Assembly (NCBI GenBank): GCA_025558075.1 | Contig: JAHLKF010000004.1 | Coordinates: forward strand, 372,001-436,000 | Length of the DNA: 64,000 nt | Direction: 5' to 3' | Source of the DNA: Gaertneriomyces semiglobifer | Taxonomy: Eukaryota; Chytridiomycota; Chytridiomycetes; Spizellomycetales; Spizellomycetaceae | In this document: positions 11,882-22,604 of the stretch, in pieces | Numbering within the stretch: position 1 is the stretch's first letter | How the letters are laid out: the number at the start of each line of letters is the position of its first letter | Notes under the pieces: model-generated | Databases searched by the model: none | Told to the model about the DNA's origin: nothing | The model's input: only the letters and a program-made list of their open reading frames with translations | Translations under genes and position numbers: made by a program

Positions 11882-12637
11882 TTAAACAGGAAGGCCGACT
11901 GTATTCCTTGCAAAATATTTCGTGATGAAGCCTAGACCTGATGTACCTCCCGGAATGTAAGACCCGAAATAGTACAGCAGGCATATAATTTGAATCAAAC
12001 TGAAAACGACCGTCATAATGTACGCATGTTTCTGGGCAAAAAGTATTGTGAGCCAAACTCAGTAGTTCATCTCCATCCAGTTCACTAACGACATTACTTA
12101 CGACGACAGCAAAATAGAGGGTGACTATCATCGACGCTAGATACATGAGCGTAAAGGGCAAACGTTCGCGCGAAAAGATGTGCCGCAGGAATGCTCTTGG
12201 GCCTTGCAGCAAGGACATACTATCTCAATGCGTTAGCAACCCGCGGCATATAGTTGATCGGATATGAAATACCTAACGAGCGCGAGGATACTGCCCAAGG
12301 TATATGTTGTCGCGAATTTCGCCGGATTCAGAGCAAGCATTGGGATGGTGAAGAATGCGATCATAAAGCAGAAGATTGACATCCCTAAGAAGGCAACAAA
12401 TCCAACCATCCGCTGCCATCGTGTTAGGCCAAAAAGCTCTTCTTCTTGTTGCCCAAAGCCGAGACCAGCGAATGCGTTCTGCGTCCGCGTTCGGAATGAC
12501 CCCAAGAGCGATTGTGTGCTTTCATCCCCACCATTGCTCCCGCCCAACCCACCCCAACCCCCGCTGGCCCCTCGCCCTGTTGTTGTGCTGGCATTGAAAG
12601 CCCTCAAAGATTCCCGGAAATCCCTCTCTGCGCTCAT
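11882..12637 (-). CDS. SFT2: SFT2-type vesicle transport membrane protein
   Basis: Three exons (12637-12273, 12219-12102, 12031-11882) join to 210 aa. Sft2 is a tetra-spanning Golgi protein acting in fusion of endosome-derived vesicles with the Golgi. Visible features: a cytosolic Gly/Ser-rich N-terminus, [17 protein letters not shown] leading into span 1, [20 protein letters not shown], then [18 protein letters not shown] before span 3, and a last pair of spans ending [17 protein letters not shown], which is the family's characteristic C-terminal Y-x-P-G-G segment. Exon 3 lies in an otherwise confusing stretch and was placed by frame and by this segment. Introns are 53 and 70 bp. Confidence 0.9.
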
Positions 12638-13596
12638 GTCGCAGTATATTAACGACGTTTGCGCTTTTCGAATTTCGAAACCGCTTTCGCACGTCGCGAG
12701 TCATCACCAACGCGCGCGATATTGATAACGTTGATTTCCTGCGGAGAGGTTCCTGCCAAGTTTTACATAGGCACCACTTTCAATCAACGCCGATCGGTTC
12801 GAAGCGCATTGATCAATACGGCGTGCTCTCCCAGTAGCTTCATTCGTGGTGCGATGCGGCGTTGACGAGACGCAGCTCTCAACAATTTGGACTCCTCACT
12901 TCCTTGAGAAAACATGCCGCAGCCCGTCGATGCATGGTCTCTCTTTTGAAACCCATCCGCTCTCCCCGGTATAGCGAACGAACGGATACGCTTGGTCTGC
13001 CAGCGGCTGGATCCTTTGTTTTGACGGGGCGGGAAGCGGGCGCTGGACGTTCACACGCGGTACAATGTTCATTCTCAAGATGCCCTATGCCGTGCACATC
13101 CCACTCGCTTCCTCGCAGTAAAATAATACAATGGTAGCTGTTGAGTCCTAATTTCGAATTGGTGCGGTGACTGGAGCTATGCGGAATGTTACGCCCGTCC
13201 CTTCCTTAACAATTTCATGCTGACCACCACCAATAGGTCCTCTCCGAAATCCGTGACCATACTTTCAGGTCGCTGGTACTCCCCGCAACTGCGTATCGAC
13301 GCAGATGTTACTAGTGCATTGGTCTTTTGCAGTATTGTAATGCAAACGCAAACGCGAAGGTAGTAGAGAACTAGAAGAGTTGAATGGTTGAAAATAGCAT
13401 TTATTCCTAGTTAAAGACTGGTAGCAACTTCAGCAACTGCCACTCGAACGGCCTTGAGAATCTCAAGAATCTCTATGGTATTTTCTCTAGCATGCTAGCC
13501 ATTGCTTGGATTCTCGAAATTGTTTGAGTCGCAGTACTAGTGATTGCAACGAACGCGCTCTCCGTTACCTTTACATAAGCACTGAGTGCGGAGTAT

Positions 13597-13609
13597 GGGT
13601 TTAGGGTTA
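13597..13609 (+). promoter_or_regulatory. Telobox-like motif GGGTTTAGGGTTA
   Basis: The 13-mer GGGTTTAGGGTTA, nearly two telomeric TTAGGG units, lies 81 bp before a TATA box and 138 bp before the ATG at 13735. The identical 13-mer recurs at 20258-20270 on the same strand, upstream of the V-ATPase subunit C gene. In other fungi and plants such elements bind Myb-type TTAGGG-binding factors in promoters; that role here is inference. Confidence 0.45.
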
Positions 13610-13677
13610 ATCAGTGACGCGTCGCTAATTGCACAAATTGCAAGCACCTGCACAGCGAATTGTTTTCAATTGGCCCA

Positions 13678-13686
13678 TATAAATAG
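13678..13686 (+). promoter_or_regulatory. TATA box
   Basis: TATAAATAG, 57 bp before the ATG at 13735. A strong consensus box in a plausible position even though the frame it would serve is broken. Confidence 0.5.
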
Positions 13687-13734
13687 AGGGCGCTACCCCC
13701 TTCCTCGTTCGGAGTCGTTCCTGTCTCTGCCAAG

Positions 13735-14672
13735 ATGAACACCGACGAGGAACGACCAACATTAGCAGCAGCTGCAGAAAAGTACTTCACAAGTACGCCA
13801 CCGGCCTCTTGGCGGTATTCACATTTCATCAACAACCTCTTGCACCACGAGTACGATTCAGAAGCTTTTTAGAGCGTGTGGAAATACGGCTTGCGACAGT
13901 ACCGCGCTAGAGTAGTGCGGGACTTCGAGACGATGCTTAATGAACCGGTGAGTTAAAGTGCACAAGACCAAGGCCCAGTGGTTCCCCGCATAGATTAAGA
14001 GCCCTTGAGCTCATGAGCCAAACATCGACGCGCGAATCCTTGTTATCAATGAGCTCAATGTGCGCAAGTGACGTTCTCGGGACGCCTCAGGGATGTGCGC
14101 CAAGGTGTCGTGTGTCTTTGTTCTACCGGGGGTTACCATGCGCCTCCGTTTGTCCTACGGCCACTGGGAACGATGACCCATGCGCCCTTCTTGAAGGATG
14201 GCGTAGAGTGAGCATATTGTTCGTTCGGGGGACCTAGGAAACTTCACCCGCCGCTCCTTCACCATGATAGCTGTCTCTGGTTACTGTTTACCATCATTCG
14301 GGCTCTGGGTCCGAGGACGACGAGATTGGATATACGCTTGATTGCGGAAAACGGGTCCCCCAGAATGCAGTTGTCGACATGGGGAACGGTAGTCCGAGGC
14401 AATTAGATGAATTCATTGAGATCTGCAATGGAGAAGAGACTCTGGTGGCCGCAGTCAAAGGCTACTTTGGGAAAGCGCAGGACGCAGGTGATGCCATTCG
14501 TCAACAAGGGCCCCCACCTTCTGGCACGATTCCTGCATTGCCAAATGGTAGATACGCATTGGGTCACACGCATCCTGTGGACGACGATTATGACTGCGCG
14601 TACGATACCAGGAAGTGGCTGGTGAACGACAAGACGTCATGCCCATACGTTGCTTCAAGCATCACCTGCTAA
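13735..14672 (+). pseudogene. Unidentified coding remnant with in-frame stop and frame breaks
   Basis: I do not recognise this gene. From an ATG 57 bp after a TATA box, 45 sense codons run from MNTDEERPTLAAAA to DSEAF and meet TAG at 13870-13872. The same frame continues as protein-like sequence (SVWKYGLRQYRARVVRDFE) to a GTGAGT donor near 13950. Further on, coding-like pieces occur in different frames: NIDARILVINELN near 14030, then MRLRLSYGHWE near 14140, then a clean stretch from about 14270 to the stop at 14672 that follows a possible acceptor (GATAG) and contains GYTLDCGKRVPQNAVVD. This pattern fits a decayed gene. An intact gene with several introns and a misread base is possible. No transposon or viral family was recognised. 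Confidence 0.35.
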
Positions 14673-15928
14673 ATTGAAGCCAGAATAATAGGAAGCGTCT
14701 GGATGGCTGTCGACAATTTTTCCTTCGGTTCAAGGCACCACGCCAGTCAAGTACCGTACCTGTGCTTATCTGAGATGCTAATCAGTATCGAAAGACTGCG
14801 GACCAGTAGATCGATCGGGCACGAAGAAGATGTCCGCTTTCCGTGGGGCCGACTCTTGGAATCGGCTTTGCTCCCAATGTCCTGTATGCGGGTGAGCCTC
14901 GAGTTCCCGCATCTGTACGCCAAAGACAAAGTCTGATATAACGTTCGCGGTGAGAAACGAAGACTCGGGCCTGGATATCCGTATGTTCATCATTGAAGTG
15001 GAAAAGGAAGAGCACGTTGTCCACAAGGACCACATTGTATGCCCGGCCGATCTTCAGCCAACAGATTCGACGGGTACTCAATCGAATGCCCTTGGAGACT
15101 GGAGACTTGAAAAAGCTAAGGTTCCTTTACGGTCTGATTAGCCGTTGGACCTTGCGCGTTTCTGAAGTGACAGTTGCTCCCGGCGAGAAGAAGATCTGGT
15201 TGGATCTTGCTGTGAAAGCTCGAAGACTGTAGACTAAGCTTAAGCAAGCATCGCCAGATCCCAGTGCATGTCTCAGTCTTTGAGCTTTCATGACTCTGAT
15301 TTTGACTTTCTGGATATTCAGTGTGGACCCAGGACTCCAGGACTCCCGGAGTCCGCTGTCCATAGCTGCGGTCCGAAACAATTGGGTGCTTTCCAAATGC
15401 TGATAGCCGCAGTTCGCAGTCCACCCCGGGGAACGAGAGACAGTGGGTAGCATATATGAAAGCAACTTAAAGAAGAATTATTGAAAGTACTATTGTATCT
15501 ACTGCAACAGTATTCCATTGATGGAGGGAACAAATGAGCAAATACAGCCAGCTGTGCATCAAGCACAGGTCCAATGATGGACTTTACGTCCTCAAGTGTG
15601 TGTTTAAACACTACCAATGCTGCAAGATTTCAATCATACGCAGTACGTACAGTCATTGGCACAGGCAAATGCAAGAGCATCGATAGCCTCTATAGCATTC
15701 CATACCAATCCACTACTGCTACTACTGTACCAACAGTGGATGATCTGTACCAATTATACAAAAAAAAGCACGCCACTCGCTTGAAGCGAAATATTCTGTC
15801 AACAGCCCAGAGCGTGGGAGGATACAATGTTAGCAGAATTAGGACGTAGGCGAGGGTAGAAAATCAAGCAGCTGTATATATTTAAACTCGGCGAGCTGGT
15901 TCCAAGCTTTACTGGACTGCACACAACC
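14673..15928. other. Decayed or non-coding region with a second coding remnant
   Basis: Roughly 1.25 kb without an intact gene. Coding-like plus-strand segments change frame: one near 14825-14935 (PLSVGPTLGIGFAPNVLYAG), one near 14935-15138 (SDITFAVRNEDSGLDIRMF), and one near 15110-15232 (RVSEVTVAPGEKKIWLDLA) ending in a stop. They read as one protein broken by about two frameshifts; I cannot name it. From 15240 to 15928 I see no gene, only a 15-base palindrome at 15340-15354 and a TATA-like run at 15875-15886 serving MSP1. Confidence 0.35.
15875..15886 (+). promoter_or_regulatory. TATA-like element of MSP1
   Basis: TATATATTTAAA lies 43 bp before the MSP1 ATG at 15929. AT-rich and suitably placed, but close to the start codon. 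Confidence 0.4.
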
Positions 15929-17194
15929 ATGTCGTTACTAAGGGCACCGCCGAAGAAGTTCTTGGTGGATGTCACCTTGTTCGCCTTTTCACAAATCGTC
16001 CTCTATTACGGAGTCAAGTACCTCCTATCTTCACTAGATCCCTTTTCGAAAAAGCGCCAAGAAAATGCCAAAAAGTCATCAAAGCTTATATCAAAGTTGA
16101 ATCTGCCTGCGAACTTGCAGCTGACTGAACATGAGCAGGTCATCATGTCTGAGGTCGTGTATCCCGAGGATATCGCCGTGGGCTTCAAGGACATTGGTGG
16201 CCTGGACCATATAGTCAAGAATTTGAAAGAGAGTGTGATATATCCCTTATGCTATCCACAGCTATTCGAGAGTCCAGGAGGACTCCTAGGCGCACCGAAA
16301 GGTGTACTTCTATATGGGCCACCGGGATGCGGAAAAACGATGTTGGCGAAAGCACTTGCGAAAGAAAGCGGAGCAACATTCATCAACCTGCATGTGTCTA
16401 CCCTGATGGAGAAGTGGGTATGTATTCCATTTGCATGATCATGAACCCTTCCACGATGGCCCGCTCATTACTTTCGTTCGTTATTCTGTAGTTTGGTGAA
16501 TCTCAGAAGCTCGTTTCTGCAGTCTTCTCCCTGGCGGAGAAGCTACAACCTTGCATTATATTTATTGACGAGATCGACTCTTTTCTCCGTGAGCGCAAGT
16601 CCCACGATCACGAGGTCACCGCCATGATGAAGGCCGAGTTCATGACGCTATGGGATGGACTCTCTACGGGGAGTGTTCGAGTGATGGTTCTGGGTGCCAC
16701 CAACCGACCGAACGACATCGACTCCGCCATCCTACGACGTATGCCCAAACGCTTCGAAATCAAGCTTCCTGACCAGGAGCAAAGAAGACGAGTCCTGGCT
16801 CTGGTAATTATGTTTTTTGAAGAGTTGTGCGTGACGGTTTTCCACTTACACTTTTCATTCGTATTCTAGCTGCTGAAAGGGACGCCACTTGATTCTGACT
16901 TTGATATTCAAGAGCTAGTCGTTAGAACCGCTGGATTTTCTGGGAGTGACCTGAAAGAACTGTGTCGAAACGCAGCTATGATGCCCGTTCGGGACGCAAT
17001 ACGAGAGTTTGATGGTGCACTGCATGAAGTGGACATGAATGTGAGTAACTGATTGTACACTGTTTGGCCCTGGTGTCAGGTTAACGTGTGGCCCTTTGCA
17101 GAAGGTGAAAGTGCGACCATTGCGAGTATCGGACTTCTTTACCGGAGGGTTGAACGGATTTGGCGAAGTCGATACCGTGGTTGATTTGGACTGA
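15929..17194 (+). CDS. MSP1: Msp1/ATAD1 outer mitochondrial membrane AAA ATPase
   Basis: Four exons (15929-16417, 16492-16803, 16870-17040, 17102-17194) give 354 aa, the family's usual length. An N-terminal membrane anchor ([19 protein letters not shown]) precedes the AAA module: [14 protein letters not shown], Walker [10 protein letters not shown], Walker [12 protein letters not shown], and [20 protein letters not shown], which contains the arginine-finger region. Msp1 extracts mislocalised tail-anchored proteins from the mitochondrial outer membrane and peroxisomes. Its conserved pore loop contains the TLMEKWFGES sequence, which spans the first intron junction. The C-terminal helical part ([21 protein letters not shown]) is intact. 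Introns are 61-74 bp. Confidence 0.95.
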
Positions 17195-17494
17195 TCGAAA
17201 TTAGTGGTTACGCTAGCGTTGGACGATGACAGGGATGGAAGGAAGAAAAAGTAGTGTTCTGGCGCTGTTCAACAAAGCATAATTTCCATATGTTAATCTA
17301 ATGTACTTTTTCAATGTATTATTTGCATGTATCCAACGCTGCGTGGGAAGTGCTCTTGCCGGTGTGTTGTTGACCTCTGTGCTACGCGGTATTATTTTTT
17401 GTTTGCGGAAACGTAGGATTTTTGGCGACACCTCCAGGCCAATCCGTGTACAGAGGCCGGTTTTTATACTATTGAAGCCGTAGCATTTCCAAAG

Positions 17495-20137
17495 ATGGGC
17501 AAAAACAGATCAGCTAGGTCGAAGTATGTCAGGAAGAAGGGCGACTCTTCACAAAAGAGCGCCGAGTGGAACAACGACGATAAGTTCAAGGTGGTGATGG
17601 AGAACAAGCACTTCGAAGAATATTACAAGGTCACTGCCGTTTCTATTGCTGATGTCAAGAAGGCCTCGTTACTCATTCATTTTGATGGCAGACTCAGGGC
17701 ATCATGCCTGAGGACGAGTTCCCAACGTTCATGGAGAAGCTAAAAGTAATCTTGCCCTCCAGTTTTCGAATCACTGGTAGCAGAAGGTCAGTAATGAGAG
17801 ATTCCAGCAATGGCATGAGCGCCGCAAGCGCAGACAGAGCGACTGTTGTGTTCTCCGTGGGCTAACGTGATTTGCACGCCAGCCACGCAGAAGAACTTCG
17901 TGATCTCATGATAGCGACATACTTTCCGGCAATGCAGACTACCAAGATCGATGGCGAGACGGTCGAGGCGCCGCAACCGCTACCATGGTATCCAAACAAC
18001 TTAGCGTGGACATCAAGCTTAACCCGCACCGTACTGCGAAAATCGCCGGTTTTGTCGAAGTTCCATCGCTTCCTAGTGTCAGAAACAGAGGTTGGCAATA
18101 TCAGTAGACAGGAAGAGGTTTCAATGATTCCCGTCTCTTTGCTCGATGTAAAACCTCATCATGCGGTCCTGGACATGTGCGCCGCACCGGGATCGAAAAC
18201 CGCTCAAATCTTAGAGGCCCTACATGCAGACGAAGGTGAAGCACTCCCGACCGGGTTGCTCATAGCTAATGACTCTGATCAAAAGCGAAGTTACACTCTC
18301 GTCAAGCAGGCGAAGCGACTTCAAAGCCCGTGCCTCATGGTGACCAACCACGAAGCGCAGCGGTTCCCTTCGCTGTATTTGAGTGACAGAGATTCCTCCG
18401 AACGTGCTGTGTTTCAATTTGACAGGATTCTTGCTGATGTGCCCTGCAGTGGTGATGGTACCTTGAGAAAAAACGGCATGATTTGGAACAGATGGACATG
18501 TGCGGACGGGTTAGCTCTACACCGAATTCAGCTCCCTATATTGTATCGCGCCTGCACTATGACGAAGATTGGTGGAAGGATTGTGTACTCGACGTGTTCA
18601 TTCAACCCTCTTGAAAATGAAGCTGTTGTGGCGGCCGCCGTCAAGGCCAGCAACGGCTCTATCCGCATCGTCGATGTATCCGATCAACTTCCTGGATTGA
18701 AGCGACGCCCTGGGATGACTACATGGAAGGTGCAGGATAAGACGGGAGAATGGTACAACTCGATGGCCGACGTATTTAATAAAGGACCGTCGGGTATGAT
18801 CCGAGAAACAATGTTTCCCCCAGAAGACATCAAAGAGTTAGGACTTGAGAGGGCGTAAGTATAAGTGTTCCTTAGCCGGTGTATGCATCTTCTGATTTTC
18901 TATTTTCTGAATTCAGATTGAGACTGTATCCGCAAGACCAGAACACTGGAGGGTTCTTCGTGTGTGTGTTGGAAAAGGTTGGACCAATGGGAAGTATTGA
19001 CAGCTTTTTGGCTGGCGAGGACAAAGAACTCGATCAAGGAAAGGGATTGCCCACCGCAACTGAGGCTACTGTAGAGGACGGTAATCAAAGGTATGACGCT
19101 AAGGTTATTAGGATACTTTGCCGGGTTTCTTTTTGAACGATGGCTGCTGTAGATCCGTTGTCGTTCCAAACGACCGAAAGCGGCGGAGTGAAGATTCCAT
19201 CAGGTTGGACAGTGGCCACGTACCCCGGTCTTTCATGCCGAATTGTAACCCTCTTTCAATTAGTAGTCCTGAAAGCAAACGCTTACATACGACTCAGGAG
19301 GAATCCGCCGAGTCCCGGGAGGCAAGCGTGGAGGCACAGGAGATACAGGTTGATCCCCAGGCGCAGCATAAAACTCCTGACAGCGGCAGCAACGGGAAGG
19401 TGTCAAAACGATATCCATCCAAAACTGGCGCTAACTGGGAAGGCAGCGAGGCACCATTCACCTTCCTTCCCGAGGACCATCCGGTTATAACGCAGTTGCG
19501 CGACTTTTATGGCATTTCTGAAGAATTCCCAATGTCTTCGTTCCTCATCCGCTCCCTGCCAACAACGAACCCCGCAACTGTGTACTTTGCGGCGCCATCT
19601 ATTCGCAGGCTTATCACGTCTCCTTCCAGCCATCGCTTGAAGATAGTCAACACTGGCATCCGTGTATTTACCAAGAATTCGGCCAACTCAACAGACGAGA
19701 ACAGTGTCAATTACCGCCTCGTCCATGAAGGCATGGATGTTATTTCAAACTTTGTCGATGATCGTCGTGTTGTGATCTGCGAAAGGCTGTCTGAAATTCG
19801 CACCTTGCTTGCGAAAGAATATCCCAAGTTCGAAGATCTAGGTGATCTCGGAACAAGAATCGCAAAGATTACCTCCGGAAGCTGCATCGTAAGATACGAC
19901 CCACACACGGACGTCGACACCAAAGACCACTGCAGGGTTCGGCATGTTATCCAACTACCCATATGGAGGGCGGCTGTAAGTGTTAGCCTTTTGATGAACA
20001 AGCAGGAAAGGTGCAGCCTCTTGGAGAGGTTGTGCGGAGAGGAATTGGGTTTTGAGGGTGGCCTCGACAAAGATCTTCCAAACGCTTCAAATACTGAGGC
20101 CGCCACGGAGACGCCGTCAATTGACTCTGCTCTATGA
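17495..20137 (+). CDS. TRM4: tRNA (cytosine-5) methyltransferase Trm4/NSUN2
   Basis: Five exons (17495-17629, 17692-17786, 17883-18854, 18917-19090, 19153-20137) join in frame to 786 aa. The enzyme makes m5C at several tRNA positions in the nucleus using S-adenosylmethionine. Seen in order: basic N-terminus, NKHFEEYYK, SSFRITGSRSHAEELRD, the SAM-binding DMCAAPGSKTAQILE, ADVPCSGDGTLRKN with the release cysteine, and YSTCSFNPLENEAVV with the catalytic cysteine. Then LYPQDQNTGGFFVCVLEK, and a long C-terminal region ending with a Ser/Glu tail. Exons 2 and 4 are small and were placed by motif continuity. The Lys/Ser-rich insert around residues 460-560 is low in conservation, as in other fungal members. 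Confidence 0.93.
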
Positions 20138-20257
20138 ATGCCATAGCTGTCGATATAGAACCGTGGAGATCTTTATCTGAATCTTGTTTATTTATTCCTC
20201 AAGCATTTAATAACTTGTGTTGCTTCGCACTCCGCGGAGTTGGTTTGGTTATAGTAC

Positions 20258-20270
20258 GGGTTTAGGGTTA
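20258..20270 (+). promoter_or_regulatory. Telobox-like motif GGGTTTAGGGTTA
   Basis: Second exact copy of the 13-mer also found at 13597-13609, here 222 bp before the V-ATPase subunit C ATG and 121 bp after the TRM4 stop. Both copies face the downstream gene in the same orientation, which favours a promoter element over a random telomere-repeat relic. Confidence 0.5.
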
Positions 20271-20491
20271 CACGGAACCAAGTGTTCGTCATTACCGCGC
20301 TTCAGACCTGCTTTTAACATGTTGGCCAAGTATTATATGGATAGGATTTGCAGCACGGCGGATACGGCTATCTGACCACAACGAAAGCCATTTGCGAGCA
20401 TTGTGGAGTGCTAACGGCTCTTTCAGTCCGCCATTCAATCCGCCGCTTTCTGAAGCCCGAACCACTAGCACCGACGCGTCGGTAGATCGGG

Positions 20492-22141
20492 ATGTCGAGG
20501 TCGCCGCACCCTTATGTCTTCATTTCCGCACCCGGTGAGCCTACAAAGCAGGATGTCATAAATCGAGTAAAGGAGAATCTTGCTTCTCGGAGCAGTGATT
20601 ACGCGGAGGTGTTCCCATTCAATTTGCCCGACTTTAAGGTAACTTTTTCCTGCAAGGTTCCATTAGGATTTCTGCTAAGCGATTGCGTTGATGTAGGTCG
20701 GGACTTTGGACTCGTTGGTCGTGCTTTCAGATGACCTGGCGAAAGCTGATACCGTAGCCGAAGGAGTTGCTAGTAAGATTGCAGACAACATGCGCCAGTT
20801 GCTTAACAATGATATGGGACAATGGATGAGCAATCTTAGCATTAACGAAAGTAAGTAATCATTATTACCTGTTTTGGATCGCTTATGAGCAAGAAGTTTC
20901 CCACGGGAGAAATGTGTTGATTCAGCTCAATCTAAGTTTCCCAATCCCGTTCTTCATCATCAGAAAGCATCGACGCCTATTTGAAGACTTTCCAATGGAA
21001 CAACATGAAATATCGCACGGACAAGTCATTACGAGAATTGACTGATATGTTACTACAGGTGAACTGGTGATGCATTGATGCGGAATATGTCGTGCATGCC
21101 TCTTACCATCTGCACCTCAAAAGGAAGTCACCCAAATCGATACCCTAATGAAGAACAAAATGCAGGCATACACGGCTTTGAAAGGGCAACTGCAGGGAAT
21201 TCAAAGAAAGCAGACGTAAGCCGTAAACATTGAACACTTCTACGTGTATCTGGAATCTCACACCCACAAAGTGGGAATCTTGCAGTTCGTAGCTTGAATG
21301 ACATTGTGAAGAAAGAACATCTTGTCCTGGACTCCGAGTATCTGACGACGCTGATTGTAGCTGTTCCTAAGTAAGCGATTGCACCTGGAGCCTCTTGCAC
21401 GAAGAAAGCCTGACACACATCCAACATAGGTCTTCTATAAATGAATGGATAAATTCATACGAGACCCTGACTGCCATGGTCGTTCCACGATCAACACAGA
21501 AGATAGCAGAAGACGATGAATTTGCTTTGTTCACGGTGACTGTGTTCCAGCGTGTCATTGACGAGTTCACCAATAAGGCCCGGGAACATCGGTATAGCGT
21601 TCGCGAATTCAAGTGGGACCAGCAGGCCATGGCTGCTGAAAGGAAACAGCTCGCTGAGCTGGGTGCCACGGAGAGAGAGCAGTGGGTACGTTTGCTTTGA
21701 CCGCCCTGCCGCGTATGCACCTGGCATTCATGACTGATCGTTTGTGCATTTGCAGTCATCGCTGCTGCGATTGTGCAAGACCAACTTTTCCGATGCATAC
21801 GCATGCTACATCCACCTGACAGCGCTTCGCCTAGTTGTAGAATCCGTGCTCCGATACGGTCTCCCGCCAAACTTCCAGCCAATGCTCATCAAGGTGAGTT
21901 ATAATCGAGTGGTTCAGACCCTGGTCGCATTGCTGAAAGTGCGGCCTGGTTGCAGCCCAAAGCCAAGCAGGAGCGCAAAACTCGTGATGTGCTGAACCGA
22001 ATGTTTGCCAAACTGGGCGGTGCAGCCGCTGGTAAGGATACGGCGGATGATCATGCGATTGAAGAGAATTTGGCGCTGTTACTGGGGGACAAGGAGTACA
22101 GCCCAGTCGTGCTATTCGGAGTCAATGCTATTACCGCGTGA
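20492..22141 (+). CDS. VMA5: V-type proton ATPase subunit C
   Basis: Eight exons (20492-20638, 20697-20850, 20964-21058, 21124-21215, 21272-21370, 21430-21685, 21756-21893, 21956-22141) join in frame to 388 aa, the normal size. Subunit C clamps peripheral stalks to the V1 head and its release regulates disassembly of the vacuolar proton pump. Landmarks: [99 protein letters not shown], then [20 protein letters not shown]. The acceptor of intron 4 (CACAAAG, ending 21271) was chosen because it restores the conserved T-G-N-L-x-V-R-S-L. It is the most intron-dense ordinary gene in the left half. Confidence 0.95.
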
Positions 22142-22604
22142 GCAGCTGCGGACAGACAGCTTCCTGTGGTTTTGTATGAATAGTCATTCTGGTCTAGATA
22201 TCGGCGGAACTTGAGAGTAAATCATTAATATCCACTTCACTGCTCCTTTGTTTGCTGGTGTCCATCCAATACGGGTTGCCATGATCGACACGATTTTGTC
22301 TGTCAGTGAATCTTGGGGAAAATTTCTGTGAATCAGGTCGATACACTCATCAAGGGGCAGGGACGCTACATCTTGTACCTGAACTGGGAGCAGCGGAGAG
22401 AACTGTATTTAAGGCAGATTAGCGGTCCCCCTCAGGTGTTGGGCTATGAAGATTTCTTCTGGTGGTTTATCAGCGTTATTACACCGAGGAGATTTTGTTG
22501 TCCGCCGTGCTCTTCATTATTGCCACCCAAACCCTGTAGCCTTTCTTCCTCCACATCGAACCATCCATAGCACTCGCATACTCTCTCTAAACAGGAGCAA
22601 GAAG
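22142..22604. other. Intergenic spacer
   Basis: Between the V-ATPase C stop and the valyl-tRNA synthetase start. A C/T-rich stretch (about 22495-22595) precedes the start codon, as expected of a promoter or 5' leader. No gene or RNA seen. Confidence 0.5.

Larger units (their letters stand above)
12638..13734. other. Gene-poor intergenic stretch
   Basis: About 1.1 kb without a supported gene. It begins as the SFT2 promoter. A plus-strand frame at roughly 13235-13310 (VLSEIRDHTFRSLVLPATAY) lies after a possible acceptor and looks protein-like, and MFILKMPYAVHIPLASSQ near 13070 lies before a possible donor, but I recognise no family. The telobox-like element and TATA box near its right end are listed separately. 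Confidence 0.4.

Noticed and set aside
12862..13137. Plus-strand 91-codon frame upstream of the decayed island
   Set aside because: Composition is Arg/Ser/Cys-rich as expected from GC-rich random sequence, with overlapping frames on the other strand.
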